Assembly: GCA_001510575.1 (NCBI GenBank)
Contig: LNGK01000005.1
Location: 1,344,466 to 1,408,465, forward strand
Length of the DNA stretch: 64,000 nucleotides
Direction of reading: 5' to 3'
From: Knoxdaviesia capensis
Taxonomy: Eukaryota; Ascomycota; Sordariomycetes; Microascales; Gondwanamycetaceae
The first letter of the stretch is position 1, and each line of letters starts with the position of its first letter. Positions 11,933 to 24,700 of the stretch are shown piece by piece. A model generated the notes under the pieces. It was not told where the DNA came from, made no database searches, and saw nothing but the letters and a program-made list of their open reading frames with translations. The translations under genes were made by a program, and so were the position numbers.

Positions 11933-13447
11933 GTAGACTACCGTCTAGATTCCATCCACACACAGCTCGGTCGGACCCCGCACCTCCGTCCTCCCGACCT
12001 CGAGCCGCGGATGGCTTTGTTGTTTTTCCATGACAAAGCCCGCAATCTCAGACAAGAGTGAACAGACCCTGGTGATCTTTGAGTACGGACGCTTGCCTTG
12101 CTTATAACTCCAGGAGCAGCTCCGTAATTTATCTACCTGGACATTTTCTTCCCCCCATTTCCCCGGTTTCACGCCCTCCTCTCTCTCTTTCCCCTCTTCC
12201 CGGCCTCGCTTTTTCATTTTTTTTTCCTCCTTTCGTCTTCGTTGCGTGTTGTTGGTCTTTGGTGCCTTGTGTGTGCACCGTCGAGTCGTGTCCATGGCGG
12301 TAAATCGTAGGGCCTGGTATCATCCCCTTCATGTGGCACTGTCCCCTCAGTAGAAGTGCAGCCACACAACGCGATGAACGCCGTAGCCAGGCAGCTGGCC
12401 CGACCGTGCTCCCTCCCCCGATCCTCCGCCATGTCGTGGCTGGGGGGCAGTCCAGTCCCGTGCCAGGGCAACTGCTCCCCGGCACACCAGCCAGCGCCAC
12501 GGGAAGTGCGCCTTGTTCCCACCATCGGCGGCAAACACGGAAGTTGAAGCCTGCGCCGACAATCTCCTCGCACTTACTACAAAACGTAAAACCAGCAGTA
12601 AGCTAGCCATGACCGAATGTCCCCAGAATCCCGGGTCCGGAGATCTCAAGCCCGCCCGGGAATAACCACCGGTAGGATGGTGTGGGGTATCCATTTACAA
12701 ATCACCCAAAACATCACAGTCACGATCACGAACAGAGCAAGCCAGGCAAGAAAGTCAAGAGAAGAAAGTACTCTCACATGAGAAGAGCACAATCAATTAG
12801 AAAAAAATGTCATCTATCCCAAAACGAGACAGCAAATAACGCCCCCCATCATGAGAAAAGAAAATGCAAAATAGAAAGCATCAAGCGGCCAGGTGTTCTG
12901 TGTCCAAGCCTATCCCGCAATAACAAATGCTCCAAAAAACGCCCCCGAGTATCATGAAAATGAAAAAGAATACAATCTGGTCCTCCCAAATGAAAGCGCC
13001 GTAGAGAAATGAAAATTAATTTTTAGATGACGCGGTCGTGGCTGGTTTGTCACCAACGAACAACGTCATTCCAGAGCGCCAGAAAAAGAAAAAAAGCAAG
13101 CAGGAAAAATGTGTCATGAAATCAGGGTCTGCTTCTTGCAAACAGACAAGAGGGAAAATAAGGAGAAGTGTGACGTCTTCTCTGAGAAAAGAGGGTATAA
13201 ACAGGTCGAACGAGAGAGGGATGTTGTGGGAATGGGTATTTTGGTATGTATGATGAAACCGCGACCAGAGATGTGTCTGGTCTCTTGCCGGTGGTATATG
13301 TGTTGACACAAATGCGGACGTTGGAGTTTTTTTTTGTCTAGCCGACCCAATGCAGATGCAGAAGCAGAAATCGGACAGAAAAAAGAAAAGGGAAATAAAA
13401 CAAAGGGAAGAAGGAGGATAAAAGAAAAAATAGAATGTGATGTGCGT

Positions 13448-15076
13448 TTACGCATAGCTGCGCACAACAGTCATGTTCGCCTGGGCAGGGCGCTCGAACG
13501 ACGGCACACGGGGCCAGTCCTCGTCGCCAGCCGGGTCCTGGCCGTCGACGACGGCCATATCGAGGGGGCCGTACGCCGGCTCCTCAAACGGCGGCAGCGG
13601 CGGCTCGCAGGCCTCCAGATCCAGGCTGTTGCGGCGCGAGGACATGGGGCTCACGCCGCCGCAGGTCGACGAGTAGCTGTAGCGGCGGCGGCCAAAGGTC
13701 ATGGTGAAGCCGCTGAGCATCTCCTGGTGGCGCAGGTGGGTCTCGGTGAAGACGATTTCGCGCGGGTCGGCGCCGTTGGCCTTGCGGCGGCCGGCAGCAG
13801 CCGAGAAGGCCGACGAGGCCTTCTTCTGCGAGCGCGACCGCCACAGCGACAGCGCCGAACGCTTGGACTGCGACTGGTTGGAGTCGGCGCTGGAGGTGCT
13901 GGTGCCGGTGCCGGTGCCGGTGCCGAAGAAGGTGAACGACGAGTTGTTGGAGTTGGCGTTGGAGGCGGCGGCGGAGGTGTTGCTGCCGGCGGTGCTGCTG
14001 CTGTTGGCGGCCGACGACGGGCGGCTGACCACGCGGCGAAGCTTTTCCTTGATCGACATTTTGGCGACAAGCGCAGCCAGTTGCTGGACGCGGATGAGAT
14101 GGGCGATGCTGCCGAGCTTCTGGGATTTTTCGTAGATGGACGAGTAGGTGGTGAAGGTGGTGGAGGAGGTCGAAGCCAGAGACGGACAGGAGAGGGGGAG
14201 CGACGAGGTAGAAGTATTGGCGGAGTCGAGAAGAGGAGTCGGCCCGGTGGAAGGGGACGATGTAGCTGTCGATGGAGGGTAGCAGTCTGACTGAACCACT
14301 GGCTGTTTGGAGAGGAAAGGTGGGGAGTAGTAGGTGGGGTTTTTGATAACAGACACCGAAGTCCCAGCAGGGGTTGGGGCCTCAACACTTGTCGTACTGG
14401 AAGGGGGAGTCGAGGAAGCGGGGGCTGAAGATGGGGCGGAGAATGGGGCGTCGGTGGTGTAAGCGTGATGGGAGGAGAAGGGGGAGGAAGAAGAAGAAGA
14501 AGAAGGAGGAGGAGGAAAAGAAGAAGACGCCGGGGGAAGCAGCAGGGAAGATTCGGTGATGTTGGCGGTATTTGAAGTGTTGCTGGCGGCAGCGATAATG
14601 AGAGGGCCAAGGTCAGGAACGCGAAGGAGGCGATGTTGGCCAGGGAAGAGCGAGGTCGAAGCAGAAGCGGTGGGGGAGGAGAGTGGCAAGGTTGGGACCA
14701 GGCGTGCCGAGTAGGCTCTGAGGGCGGACGGAGACAATTTTCGCAGCGAGGCAAGCAGTGCCGCAGGCGAAAGCAAGACAGGCTCGGCGGGCTGAGACTC
14801 AGAGGCGGCGGCAGCAGCAGCAGCAGCAGCAGTAGCAGCAGTACGATACAGGGGCAGTTGGAGCTGTTGGTGTTTGGGTCGCAGAGTGGCGTAGACCAGA
14901 GTCACCAGCAGGCTTTGAGCGAGCACCAAGCCAAAGATAAACGACGATGAGTGGGTAAGGGTGGATCGCAGGAAGCAGTACTCTAGAAGCAGGGAATAGA
15001 AGCAAACCGTGGCGAGCTGGAGACAGCGGGCCGAAAAGGAAACAGCAGCGGCAGACGGAGGAGACGAAGGGTTCAT
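13448..15076 (-). CDS. Ser/Ala-rich membrane-anchored protein of unknown function
   Basis: A single 542-codon open frame with an ATG at 15076. The N-terminus has two hydrophobic segments (about residues 15-34 and 44-62), then a polyalanine tract encoded by GCN/CAG-type repeats (DNA about 14806-14840). A long Ser/Thr/Pro-rich, probably disordered region follows. The C-terminal 120 residues are more ordered: a basic SALSLWRSRSQKK stretch, then REIVFTETHLRHQEML and GFTMTFGRRR, then acidic Pro-rich sequence. I recall similar C-terminal blocks in uncharacterised ascomycete proteins but know no function. The topology suggests a small membrane hairpin with a long soluble tail. It lies alone between two gene-poor regions, which suggests a regulated gene. 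A TATA-like TATATA (minus strand, 15149-15154) lies about 75 bases upstream. Confidence 0.72.
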   Translation of the reverse strand: MNPSSPPSAAAVSFSARCLQLATVCFYSLLLEYCFLRSTLTHSSSFIFGLVLAQSLLVTLVYATLRPKHQQLQLPLYRTAATAAAAAAAAASESQPAEPVLLSPAALLASLRKLSPSALRAYSARLVPTLPLSSPTASASTSLFPGQHRLLRVPDLGPLIIAAASNTSNTANITESSLLLPPASSSFPPPPSSSSSSSPFSSHHAYTTDAPFSAPSSAPASSTPPSSTTSVEAPTPAGTSVSVIKNPTYYSPPFLSKQPVVQSDCYPPSTATSSPSTGPTPLLDSANTSTSSLPLSCPSLASTSSTTFTTYSSIYEKSQKLGSIAHLIRVQQLAALVAKMSIKEKLRRVVSRPSSAANSSSTAGSNTSAAASNANSNNSSFTFFGTGTGTGTSTSSADSNQSQSKRSALSLWRSRSQKKASSAFSAAAGRRKANGADPREIVFTETHLRHQEMLSGFTMTFGRRRYSYSSTCGGVSPMSSRRNSLDLEACEPPLPPFEEPAYGPLDMAVVDGQDPAGDEDWPRVPSFERPAQANMTVVRSYA

Positions 15077-18000
15077 GCTCTTTTTATGGAAGAAGAAGAG
15101 TGGTGGTGTGGTTTGGGAGTGTGTGGGGTGAGTGAGAGATTAAAACACATATATAAGAGGGAGGGGGGGAGGAAGAGGAGAAGTGAAGGCAAAACAAACA
15201 TGGATGGAGATGGCAGAAGAATTAAGTAGTAGGGCGATGGAAAAAGTTTTAATGCTGTAACCCGATCGGGAGAGGCATTCGCGACTTGTTGGGTTTAGAA
15301 TCTCGGAGTTGCCAGTAGGGTGAAGAGTTTTTTCTTCTTTTTTCCTTTTCTTTTTTTCTTTTCTAGATAAAAAGAGGGAAAAAAAAAGATGGGTGGTGTG
15401 GCAGGTGAGGATTTTGGGGGGTGGGGGGATTAATTGACCGAGATAAGGCGCTATATGGCGATGAGGGAAGGAGCGAGCGACGGACGGCGGGGGCCCAGCG
15501 CCGGGAAGGAGCAGGCAAAAAGGAACAAGATGGAGGGGAGGGAAAGGTGGTAGCGAAGGAAAACACACCCAATAAATGGTGTAGATCCGGCGCTATTCGG
15601 CGTCGGATGTGCGCCAATGGGAGCCAGACCAGCCGCTAGAGGCGAAAGTGTGAGCCAGCGACACAGACCGTTGGAACAGGGTCTTCTCCGGGCTCGTCGT
15701 GGTGGTGTGCTTGTGCTGTCCGTGTGGTGTGAACGAAGAAGGGTTCGTCTTTCTTTTCTCCGGGGTTCGCAGCGTCTTATGTAACGGAGCCTTCCGAATG
15801 AGGTGGTTTCACAATCTTGGCTGGGAAGAGGAAGGAGGAGATAAGCCAGGAAGAGAGAAATTTTGGAAAGAGCAGGTGTTCTTTCTTCTTCGGTGTTCTT
15901 CTTCTGAGTATCAGCCGGAGGGGAAACGGGTGACAAGCAGAGGAAGGTGCGTCGGAAGATTGTCGGTGGGTGAGCCGGGCGGTGGAGGGGGGGACAACCG
16001 TCAAAACAGGAAACAGCGGACGATCCGATCGGAAGGAGGCAGGACGAAAGCGGGCGGCGGGAGAAGGGTTTCACGAGCGAGGAGAACAGGGAAAGAGCGA
16101 GAACAGGAAGTGAAGAGCACGGCTACGGTCCGGTTGGCCAGCTTATCGAAGAGAGAATGAGAATCAAGGAGAGAGGGAAAAGTCAAGGAGAGGCGAATCA
16201 CGGGAGAGGGGACTTGTATAATGCAGGGTGTTTGGAGAGGTTTGGACTTATAAGCAAACGCAAGACCGGAGTTCTCGATTATATTGGCTGCGTGTTGCGG
16301 GAAATTCGCTTTGGCGTGGTGACGAGTTCTCCATTGGCTTCAGGGCTCTCTTATAACCGTCAGGTCGGCGAGAAAATTTGCTTCTTACGTTGCCGGGTCT
16401 CTTCTTTATTGTCTCGGCCTTATGAGACCAGACGACGGGCAGCATTTCGTATTTATGGAGGGCCCGTTGTTGGTGGTGGTGACACATACAAAATGTTCCG
16501 CTTTCCTGTCGGAGTCACTTTGTGGTTGGGTCATGCGGACATGCAATACAACCACTCACAGGCCAAGCAAAGAAAAAAAAACTTTTGCTGCGACTTTATA
16601 TGGGGGACAGCACGGCCAGGTTCGGATGTTGGCGATGCTGTCGGCTGCAAGTGGGAATCGGAGATGTGCGGCTGCGCTGGGCGAAAGTGGAAAGTCGCGG
16701 GTACATCGGGGAAGCGGCTGCCACATGGTTTGGGGTGCAGGCTAGCGTGGCTGCACGACGTACCCGCTACATGCTCCGTTAACCGGCTCTTGGGCTTTGC
16801 AGCGTTGCATTCTGCCCCTCCACGGCCTTTTCTTGTGATCACCGTCGAAAATTTTCATGGTTCTCGCAGTGTGACTTGCCTCACCTGGCGATCTCTTTTT
16901 TTTTTTTTCTTTTTTTTCCGTCTTCTCTTCTGCTCTTTTCCTCTGGTGAGGGCAGTATGGTAACATGGACTCTGTGCTGCATACTGTATCCCATACGGAG
17001 GATGCATACCACATCCTGCTACAGAATTCCTCTCTCGTCTCTCCAATTTCTGGTCCCCGGTTTTCCCTCATGCAAAGGCCAGCCACCTGCCAGTATAAAG
17101 ACCGTGCGAACAGACTCCGGCAACACAGTCCTTCCCGGTATATAACACACGTAGCAAGACAGTGCCTGAGCCTTTTTTCCACCTCTCCAACCCACCCCAC
17201 TGCCATCCGCCACTTCGCTCTCTCTTGATTTCTTGCCTCGCGCGTTCCTGGCCTCTGGTTGGTCTCAGGAATTCGCCGATGGCCACGAAAACTGCCTGTT
17301 TACACCGCCCTGGCCCAACAACGGGAAGAGCCACTGTCTTTCGTTCCTGCTGTGTTCCCTGGCCACAAGAGAAAGAAAAGGAAAGCCAAAAAAATGCCCG
17401 TCCCGGGGAAATCCGCGTCGTCCAACCAGGTGCGTTTTATTCGCGGTTCTGTTGAAAAATGCCCGGCAAATTACCGGCCTTTAACTCGTAATACACAACT
17501 GACACAACTGACGTGATCGTCTCCTTCCTTCCTTTCTTTGCTGCCCCGACCCCGGACCCTGCACGAGACATCGATGTCGTCATCACAGCACGTTTTCTTG
17601 TGTTCTTGTGTTCTTGCCCTCTCTTCGTGATTCACCTTTAGATCACGGGACGAGATGTGTGAAACAAGAGACGTACCTACAGAGAGGAAATCTGTGGATG
17701 TAAAAGTTACATCTACATGAGCGTTCGCTCTCCTCCACATTTTTTTCTTCCTTTTGGCCACCATCACAGTATCACTGAGCAATCATCTCACCACCATATT
17801 GCCCCGGGTTTGCCTCGTTCTCCAGTTCTTTCGGGCTGGATGATACGGCCTTTTAGGGTTTGTTATTTTTTTGTTTATTTTATATATATATATATTTTTT
17901 TTTATTTTTTTGTTCAAAGATCGAAGTGAGCGACAAGTGTCTCCAAGATTCCATCAGCTTCGCTCGCTTGAAGCTGCAACGCTACTATCATCCATCACCC

Positions 18001-18787
18001 ACATCGTCTCAGCACCAAGAAAGAAACTCCGAGGAGGGGGCCCTTTTGTCGTTTCGTCTCGCCTTTCTTGGTTCTCTTGGCCATGGCTCGTATGTGCAAG
18101 ATAATGCATGCATAGCTGTGAATCTTCCGGTCTCTCGGTTCCTTCTCACCTTGGCGCCACCACTCGCCCCCAGCTTCCCTCCTCCTCCCAATCTATCTTG
18201 GCCAGGTTAGGCATGTCGGTTCCGCTTGGTGCTTTATCTGTGGCGATGTTTCTTGAATCATGGTTCCCGCGGGATGTTGTACCGTTCTATCCGTCGTCGC
18301 GGCTTCCTTTGATCTTCGTGCGTGGGTGGGTGGCTTATGCCGATATTTGCAATCTTCAACATCAGCGTCCATTCCGCGTGGCACAGGGGCCTTTTTGATA
18401 TTTTGATATTTTGATATTTGATTTTTATTTTTATTTTTTCTGGTTGCTACCCCCTCGCACAATCCGAAGGAAAATCACCCGACCCAGATTTCCATGAACC
18501 CCGAGTTCAGACAGCAGAATCTGAGTTATCGCGGTGGCTGAGCAGACATCGGGGGATAGATCTGGGTTCGGGAAGCCGCTTCTAAGAATCCCAGAAGATC
18601 ATCCGAGGCGTTCAAGCCACGAGGATCAAGAGAAAGCCACGATATCTTCAAACAAGAAAAGAAAAGAGCAAGGGAAAGAAATACAGAAAAAAAAGAAGAA
18701 AAAAAGAAAAAAAGGAGGAAAAAAAAGGAAAAAAAGTTATGCGCTCGAATTGCTTCTACTCCGCTCTCATCTATCTACCACAGTCTC
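15077..18787. other. 3.7 kb gene-poor region between two minus-strand genes
   Basis: Holds the upstream region of the Ser-rich membrane gene and the 3' side of the giant gene. An A/G-rich purine tract lies at about 18650-18740 and homopolymeric T runs at about 16892-16918 and 17870-17910. Open frames up to 268 codons exist (16157-16963) but show no domain, codon bias or splice support. Confidence 0.5.
15149..15154 (-). promoter_or_regulatory. TATA-like element upstream of the Ser-rich membrane protein gene
   Basis: TATATA read on the minus strand, about 73 bases before the ATG at 15076. Position is plausible for a core promoter; nothing else confirms it. Confidence 0.3.
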
Positions 18788-21700
18788 TCAAACGTCGTTG
18801 GCCTCGGTGAAGTCGCCCGGCCCCAGAAACTGGCCCCCAAGCACCTTGCCCCAGTGCGTCTTGTCAATGGTCTCGCAGTTCCAGCGAATTTTGGTAAACA
18901 GATCCCGCAGGAACCCGGCCAGGTTCGCCACAACCCCAGCGCCGCCGCCGCCGTCGACCACGCCAGTGTCGTCCGCCGACGGCTGCCACGCGAACCCGAG
19001 AAAGTCGCAGGCTCGCCGGTACTCGTCGCGCGACCGGAAGTAGAGCTGGCCGGCGAACACATTCAGTTGCACGTGCAGGCTGGAGCCGGCCGCGGAACTA
19101 CCGACGTTGTCGTCGTGATCTGGCATGGCCGGCACGGTATACAACTGGAGCTCGTCCAGCGGCCGGTACGTCAAGCTGGGCCGCGCTGCATAGAGGTGCA
19201 GATGAACCGGCCCGCGTGAACCGTCGAGCACGGGGATCAGCTCCTGCGCCTCAAACGGACTGATGACCACCATGGTCTGCACGCGTGGTGCGTCGCCCGA
19301 AGACCACGCCGCCAGGATCCACTGGACCGGCCGCTGGTACGCGTCGGTGTGGTCATGGGTTCCCACCGGCTTGTGCACGATGGTCCTGCAAAAGTCGAGC
19401 GTGACAAGCAAGTCGCACGGGAGCCGGCTGACGTCGACGTGCGCCGCGGCGCTGGTACCAGCCAGCGACAAAAACGCCGGCAGGAACCCTGTTGAGTCGC
19501 CGTCCCCGGGGATCACCCCCGTCCGGGCAAAATGCGCCACATCTTGGTGCAGCCGGTGTGCCGCCGGCGCCATCGCCCGCGGCCGCTGCACTTGCCGCTC
19601 CTGCTCAATCTCCGGCGAGAGCTCGCGCTCCTGCTCCTCGTGCAGCGCCGCCGTGCCCACGTGGTGGTGGCTGCCGAACTGCCGGCAGCGCGTGGCAATC
19701 TGATCTAGCGCCGAAGCGCCGCCAAAAGCCTCCCCAGTGCTGGTGTCTTCATCGGCCAGGCCAACAGCTGCTGGTGTTGTTCCGCTGTCGCTTCGCGGTG
19801 GCTGGTAGCGCTCGGCAAGACTCATGGATTCTTTTTCGAGGAATGCCTGGGCCTGGGCCATGGTCATGCTGGCACCGGCGTCGCGGTTGCCGCCGGTCGC
19901 GGCCACCGCGTTCCACGTCTCTTTCTGCCGCACAAACCGGGCGCCTTGGGTGGCCCACAGGGGGATGCTGTGGCGAAGATCGCTATACGTTTCGGAAATT
20001 GCCCACGTTAAGACATCCGACACACTGGTGCTGCTGTTATCGTCGTTGTTGCTGTTGCTGCCCGTCACCGCCGCAATCTTCGTCTGGATCTCTCTGGGAA
20101 CAAAGAAGACCACGGACTGCCCCTTGCCCAGCTTTCTCATGCGCATACAGGCTAGAAACAAGCATGTTAGTGAGCTTTCAGAGCCAGCAGAATTGTAGCT
20201 AGTTATCATTCGGGGGAGCTTGTCTCAAAGCTTACCTTGAACGAGCCGGTCTTTGGTGAGCCCGGCTCCGAGGGTTACCGCGGCCTTGTAATAGTCAGGC
20301 AACTTTAGATCGATGCCGCGGGTGTGCGCCTCGTCGAGAAAGATCAGGCAACGATCCAACTGCTGCGCATACGGCGACGTCTGGAATGATTCAACCTGGC
20401 CGGTGCGGTCCAGCACCGACAGCTCATCGTTGTCCCGGAAGAACACAACCGCATGCATCTCCCGGCTGGGCTCCAGCGCCAGCCACGCCTTGGCCACGCC
20501 GGTGTTGTCTAGCTCGAGGATCTGCGCCCCGGCATCGAGGATGACCTGGATCGGCTGCGGCGCGCCGACGATGAGCCGCAAGAGGTGCTCGGCATCGGAA
20601 GAGTGGGCCTCTGGCGGCGGCATGCGCACCACCGTGTTCTCGGGCTGCAGCAGATGCTGCAGCACCAGGGCGTTGGTGTGCCGCTGCTTTTCAAGGTGCA
20701 GGTGCTTGACGCTCAGCGGGAGCAGATGCTGCGCATCGCTGGTGCCGCTGAACCCCGTGGTCGGATGCGTCTTGGCCTTGCCAATGTCCCAGCCCGACGC
20801 CGACAGCTTGTCCGGGAACTCCCGCATCTCCTTGGGGAACACCACGTGCGCGAGGAAGTAGTCGACCGCCGCCTTGGCGTGGCGCAGGTGCGGGAACACC
20901 ATCTCGGTGCACTGCCCGCGGTCCTGCAGGTTGATGCCGCCGACGTGCCGGAACGCCTCGGGCAGCGTCGGCATGTGGCGCACCCACTCGCTGTATTCGG
21001 CGGCGGCCTGCTCCGACTTGACCAGGTGCTCCAGCGCCGCGAAGAGGTCCGTGTCGGCCAGGCCGCCGTAGTAGTACGAGAGACACGTGAGCACAATCAC
21101 CACATCCGGATGGCTGAACTCGGATCGCGGCGCCGGGCTGTCCTTGGCGCGGAACGGCACCGCCAGCCGGCTCGGCGGCCGGCGCGCGGCGTCGAGACCG
21201 TAGTTGACGCGCCAACGCTTCTGGCCAAAGGCAAAGCCGAGCACGCCCCGGGCCACGAGGCCGCGCAAAAGGTACAGGCGCGGCCGGATCATCTCGGTCC
21301 AGAAGGCCGTGCAGGACTCAACCGTCTCCACCACCGCCGCACTCGGCTCGGCCTCGGTGATGTAGTGGTACACCGCCGTGCGCACCGCGCTCGGTTGGCG
21401 GCCGATCGGCAGTCCGAGCAAGCCGGTGGAGCAGATGGTTTCCGCGACGCGGCGACACACCAGGTCCTGCGCATCGGCCCGGAGGAAGCGCAGCCGCGGG
21501 AACGACCCGGGCGGGCCGGGCTCCATCTCGATCGACAACGGCAGCGTCGCGTTGACCTCGGCCGCCATGTCGGCGACGACCTGCAGCACCGACTGCACCA
21601 GCGCCCAGCGCTCGGGGCCCAGCTCGATCGGGCCCTGCGCGCCCATGGTGTACACCAGCTCGAACTTGACGCTGAAGTTCTCATCGCTCTCGTCGACCAG

Positions 21701-24700
21701 GTCGCGCGTGCACGTGTCGAAGAACAGCTGCGTGTCCAGCGCCGACTGCGCAATGCCGGCGCGCCCCAGGTGGTGGCTCTCGATGGCCATCAGCTGGAAC
21801 GACAGGATGTGCTCCGGCTGCACGAGCAGAATGCCGCCGGTCTGCATGCAGCGCCGGTACCGGCGGCCGATGGTGTCCAGGTTCGCCTGGCTGGGCATCA
21901 GCGACCGCGAGAACGGCATGTGGTAGATCTGCCGGCCGCACCAGCCGGCCAGCTTCAGCACGAGCATCTGCAGCATCTGCTTCGACTGCGGCTTGCCGAC
22001 CACCACGCGCACCAGCCGCGCCCCGTCGGCAAGCGCCGCCGCCACAATCGGCACAATCACCGACGACTTGCCCTCGCCCATGTTGAGCTGCATGGCGGCG
22101 TTCGCCGCATCGGGCGGGTCGCGCATCTGCGCCGCAATCTCCGCCTGCACGTCGCGGATGAGGATGCCGCTCTCGACCTCGATCAGCAGCGACTCGGGCT
22201 CGTGCATCGGGTCCCAGTTGCCGTGGCCGGCGTTGGCCAGCTCGCGAGCCAGGTCCGCCGCGTTGCCGACTGCGCCGAGCAGCCGCTCGGCCCGCTGCAC
22301 GTCGGTCACCGCCAGCCCGTAGGCCACGATGGCCTGGCGCCAGGCGGGTGAGAGCGTGGCCCACCGCGTGCGCGAGAGCTGCCGCAGGTACAGCGCCGGT
22401 GTTGGCCGCGGCCGGAGGTAGCGGGTGTAGCCCGGCCGCTGGTCCGTGGCGGCGACGAGCGCGTGGTAGATATAGTGCACACGGCCATGTGCCCTTTCCC
22501 ACAAGGCATCAATTCTTGCCGCGTCCGCCGCCGCCGACGTCGTCGTGGCCGTGGTCGTGGGGTCGCTCCACGACACGGTGGAGGCCAGGCTCGTGCGCAG
22601 GTCGTCGACGTATGCCTGCTCGTGCTGCGCGCCAGCCATGGCCGCCAGCCGGTCGATCATGGCCGACAGCTGGGGGTTGACCGCCGTGGTCTCGTTCGCA
22701 CCCGGGCGTACAGAGACTTGATGATGATGCAGCTCCGTCGATGTTTCCTCACACACTGGCTCCGGCGGTTGTCCTTGAAAGAGGTCGGCCTCGGTGATGT
22801 ATGCCGGGGGCTTCGGGGCGCTGGCCGGCGGCAGAGCACCTGTCCGCACCGGGTCGGGCAGTTCGGACACGCGCAGCTTGCGAAGAGCGTCGTCCAGGTC
22901 GACCAGATACTGGTAGAAGTTGTGGTTGTCCCACCAACTCTCAAAGCGGGCTTGTAACTTCTGTGATGTGGAACCCGTCATGACGATATAATCGCCGCCA
23001 TCCGGCAGTTTCGGCTCGGCGCACGGCCATTGGTCCCTGAGCTGGCGGATGAAGGCCTGGATTGCCTTATCTTTGTTTGATTCAAACAGCGTCCGGAGCC
23101 TCGCCATTGATTCCCATCTGGTCTCGAACGTCAGCTGAGGCAGGCCTCTCTCCGCACTGTTACTAAACATCGTCGTGTCCGGAGCGAGGATTTGGTTCAC
23201 TACTGCATCAGACCAGTGGCGACCGTGACTCAGACTGAAGAGCGTCACTTTCGGCGGCTGCACTTGGCCAACCGTGGTGACGGTGTACATGGCGACGAGA
23301 ACTTGAACGGCCTGCCTGTCGATCTTCTTGCTGAAGGCCAATGTGGCCAGGAACATCATAACCTGGAACTTGTTGAGTGGCGGCGAAGCCAGTCCAAAAG
23401 CTCGATGCAGCTCGCACCAGTGAGTCCCCAGAATGTCCTTCCAGTTCTCCAGCAGCTCCGCGTCATATTCAATGGCCACGGTTGTCATTGGCAATTCCGG
23501 CCCATTCAGCGGCCCTCCCGGTTGCAGCAGTTCCCACAGGTTGTCAGGCAGTTCCTGTACTCGTTCATACTGCATGGTTTCCAGCCCGCCCAAGATCCGC
23601 GAGGCCACCGTGAACGCCGATTGCAGCCTGCCTTCAAGGCCGGCGCCCGAGGGTCTTGATTTGTAGACCCGGTCGTGCGCCGCCGTGTGCAGCTCCGCCC
23701 CGAAGCCGGCCCGAAAAAAGGTGGCCGAGCGGACCGCATCCCGCTCGAGCAGGTAAGTGTCCTTCCCGACGAATCTGTCTAGCCCGCTGAGCTTGTCCTC
23801 GTGGAAAAACTCCAACTCGGCCGCTTCGTCAAGGAGAGACCGGACACCGCTATACAGCGCGCCATGCTGGGATAGAAACCTGAGACTTCTGTCCCAATTG
23901 ACCTTTTGCATGACCTTCTGGTCTTGCGGATAGAACGACCGTCTCGGCGCCAGCCCGGCAATGTTGTGCAGGGTGCAGATATTTTCCGGTGTCAGCCGCG
24001 CGGCCGAGCGGATGGCCGCCGATGCCAACATCCGGAGCGCCGCTTCCGTGCCGGTCTCCGCCGTCAGCGGGTCCGGAAGGCAATACGACGTCAGCGCGTG
24101 GAGGTAGCATAGATGCAGCTTGCTTTGGACGCTGCCGTTGTCGAGAATGCGGCCGAGCCGCTCGTCGATGTGGAACGGGTGCACTTTGGTCGACGTTCCC
24201 TGCTGGATCTGGACCCGTACATGGTCGGCCGTGCGGGCCCACGTCACGGTTCCGTTGGGCACCAGGAACATGCGGCGACGGCCGTCATTTGTCAGGACCA
24301 TCTTGCTGGCCAACCCAACCAGCGTGCCCGTGCGTGTGCAGCTGTCTAGGTGCATTCCGCGAAACTCTCGGGACGACACCGTCGATGAGCCTTGGCGAAG
24401 GGTAAACTCCAGGCTGAGGCGTGGCAGCTGCACGGTCAAGACGTGGTCGGCTGGGTCGAAGACGAGGTGCAAGTGTGGTGCCGACTCTACCGCGGCAAAC
24501 ACGCTTGATATTTTGCGGTATGTCTGAGTCGTCCAGTCGATGATGAGCGACACCGTGTCGCCCTTCCGCATGCTCCACACGCCCCGAGTGTTTCGGGACA
24601 GTTTCCAGGAACACGATTCCACCTCCCACGGCCGCGTAATGGCGCGGAACTCGACCGTCCCCGTGCGTCGGTGGTACCAGTGCACATAGTCCAGGCGGAA

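Larger units (their letters stand above)
8148..13447. other. 5.3 kb gene-poor region
   Basis: No frame here has a recognisable domain, intron-joined continuity or the C-rich third positions of neighbouring genes. It contains the likely promoter of the Cas1-like gene at its left end and, at its right end (about 12.6-13.4 kb), A-rich sequence that may be the 3' UTR of the minus-strand gene ending at 13448. Simple repeats include TA at 8785-8801, GA at 9829-9879 and CA at 11912-11932, plus a G homopolymer near 8989-9000. A TACTGTACTGTACAGT element at 9562-9577 repeats one at 1333. Confidence 0.5.

Noticed and set aside
11048..12061. 337-codon plus-strand open frame in the gene-poor region
   Set aside because: No recognisable domain; passes through homopolymer T and CA repeats; third-position pattern unlike the real genes.
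16157..16963. 268-codon plus-strand open frame
   Set aside because: No family similarity, passes through poly-T, and ends in a run of phenylalanines from that tract.
20585..22351. 588-codon plus-strand open frame opposite the giant DUF3638 gene
   Set aside because: It is the antisense shadow of GC-rich coding DNA: Arg/His/Gly-rich, no domain, while the minus strand has clear family motifs.
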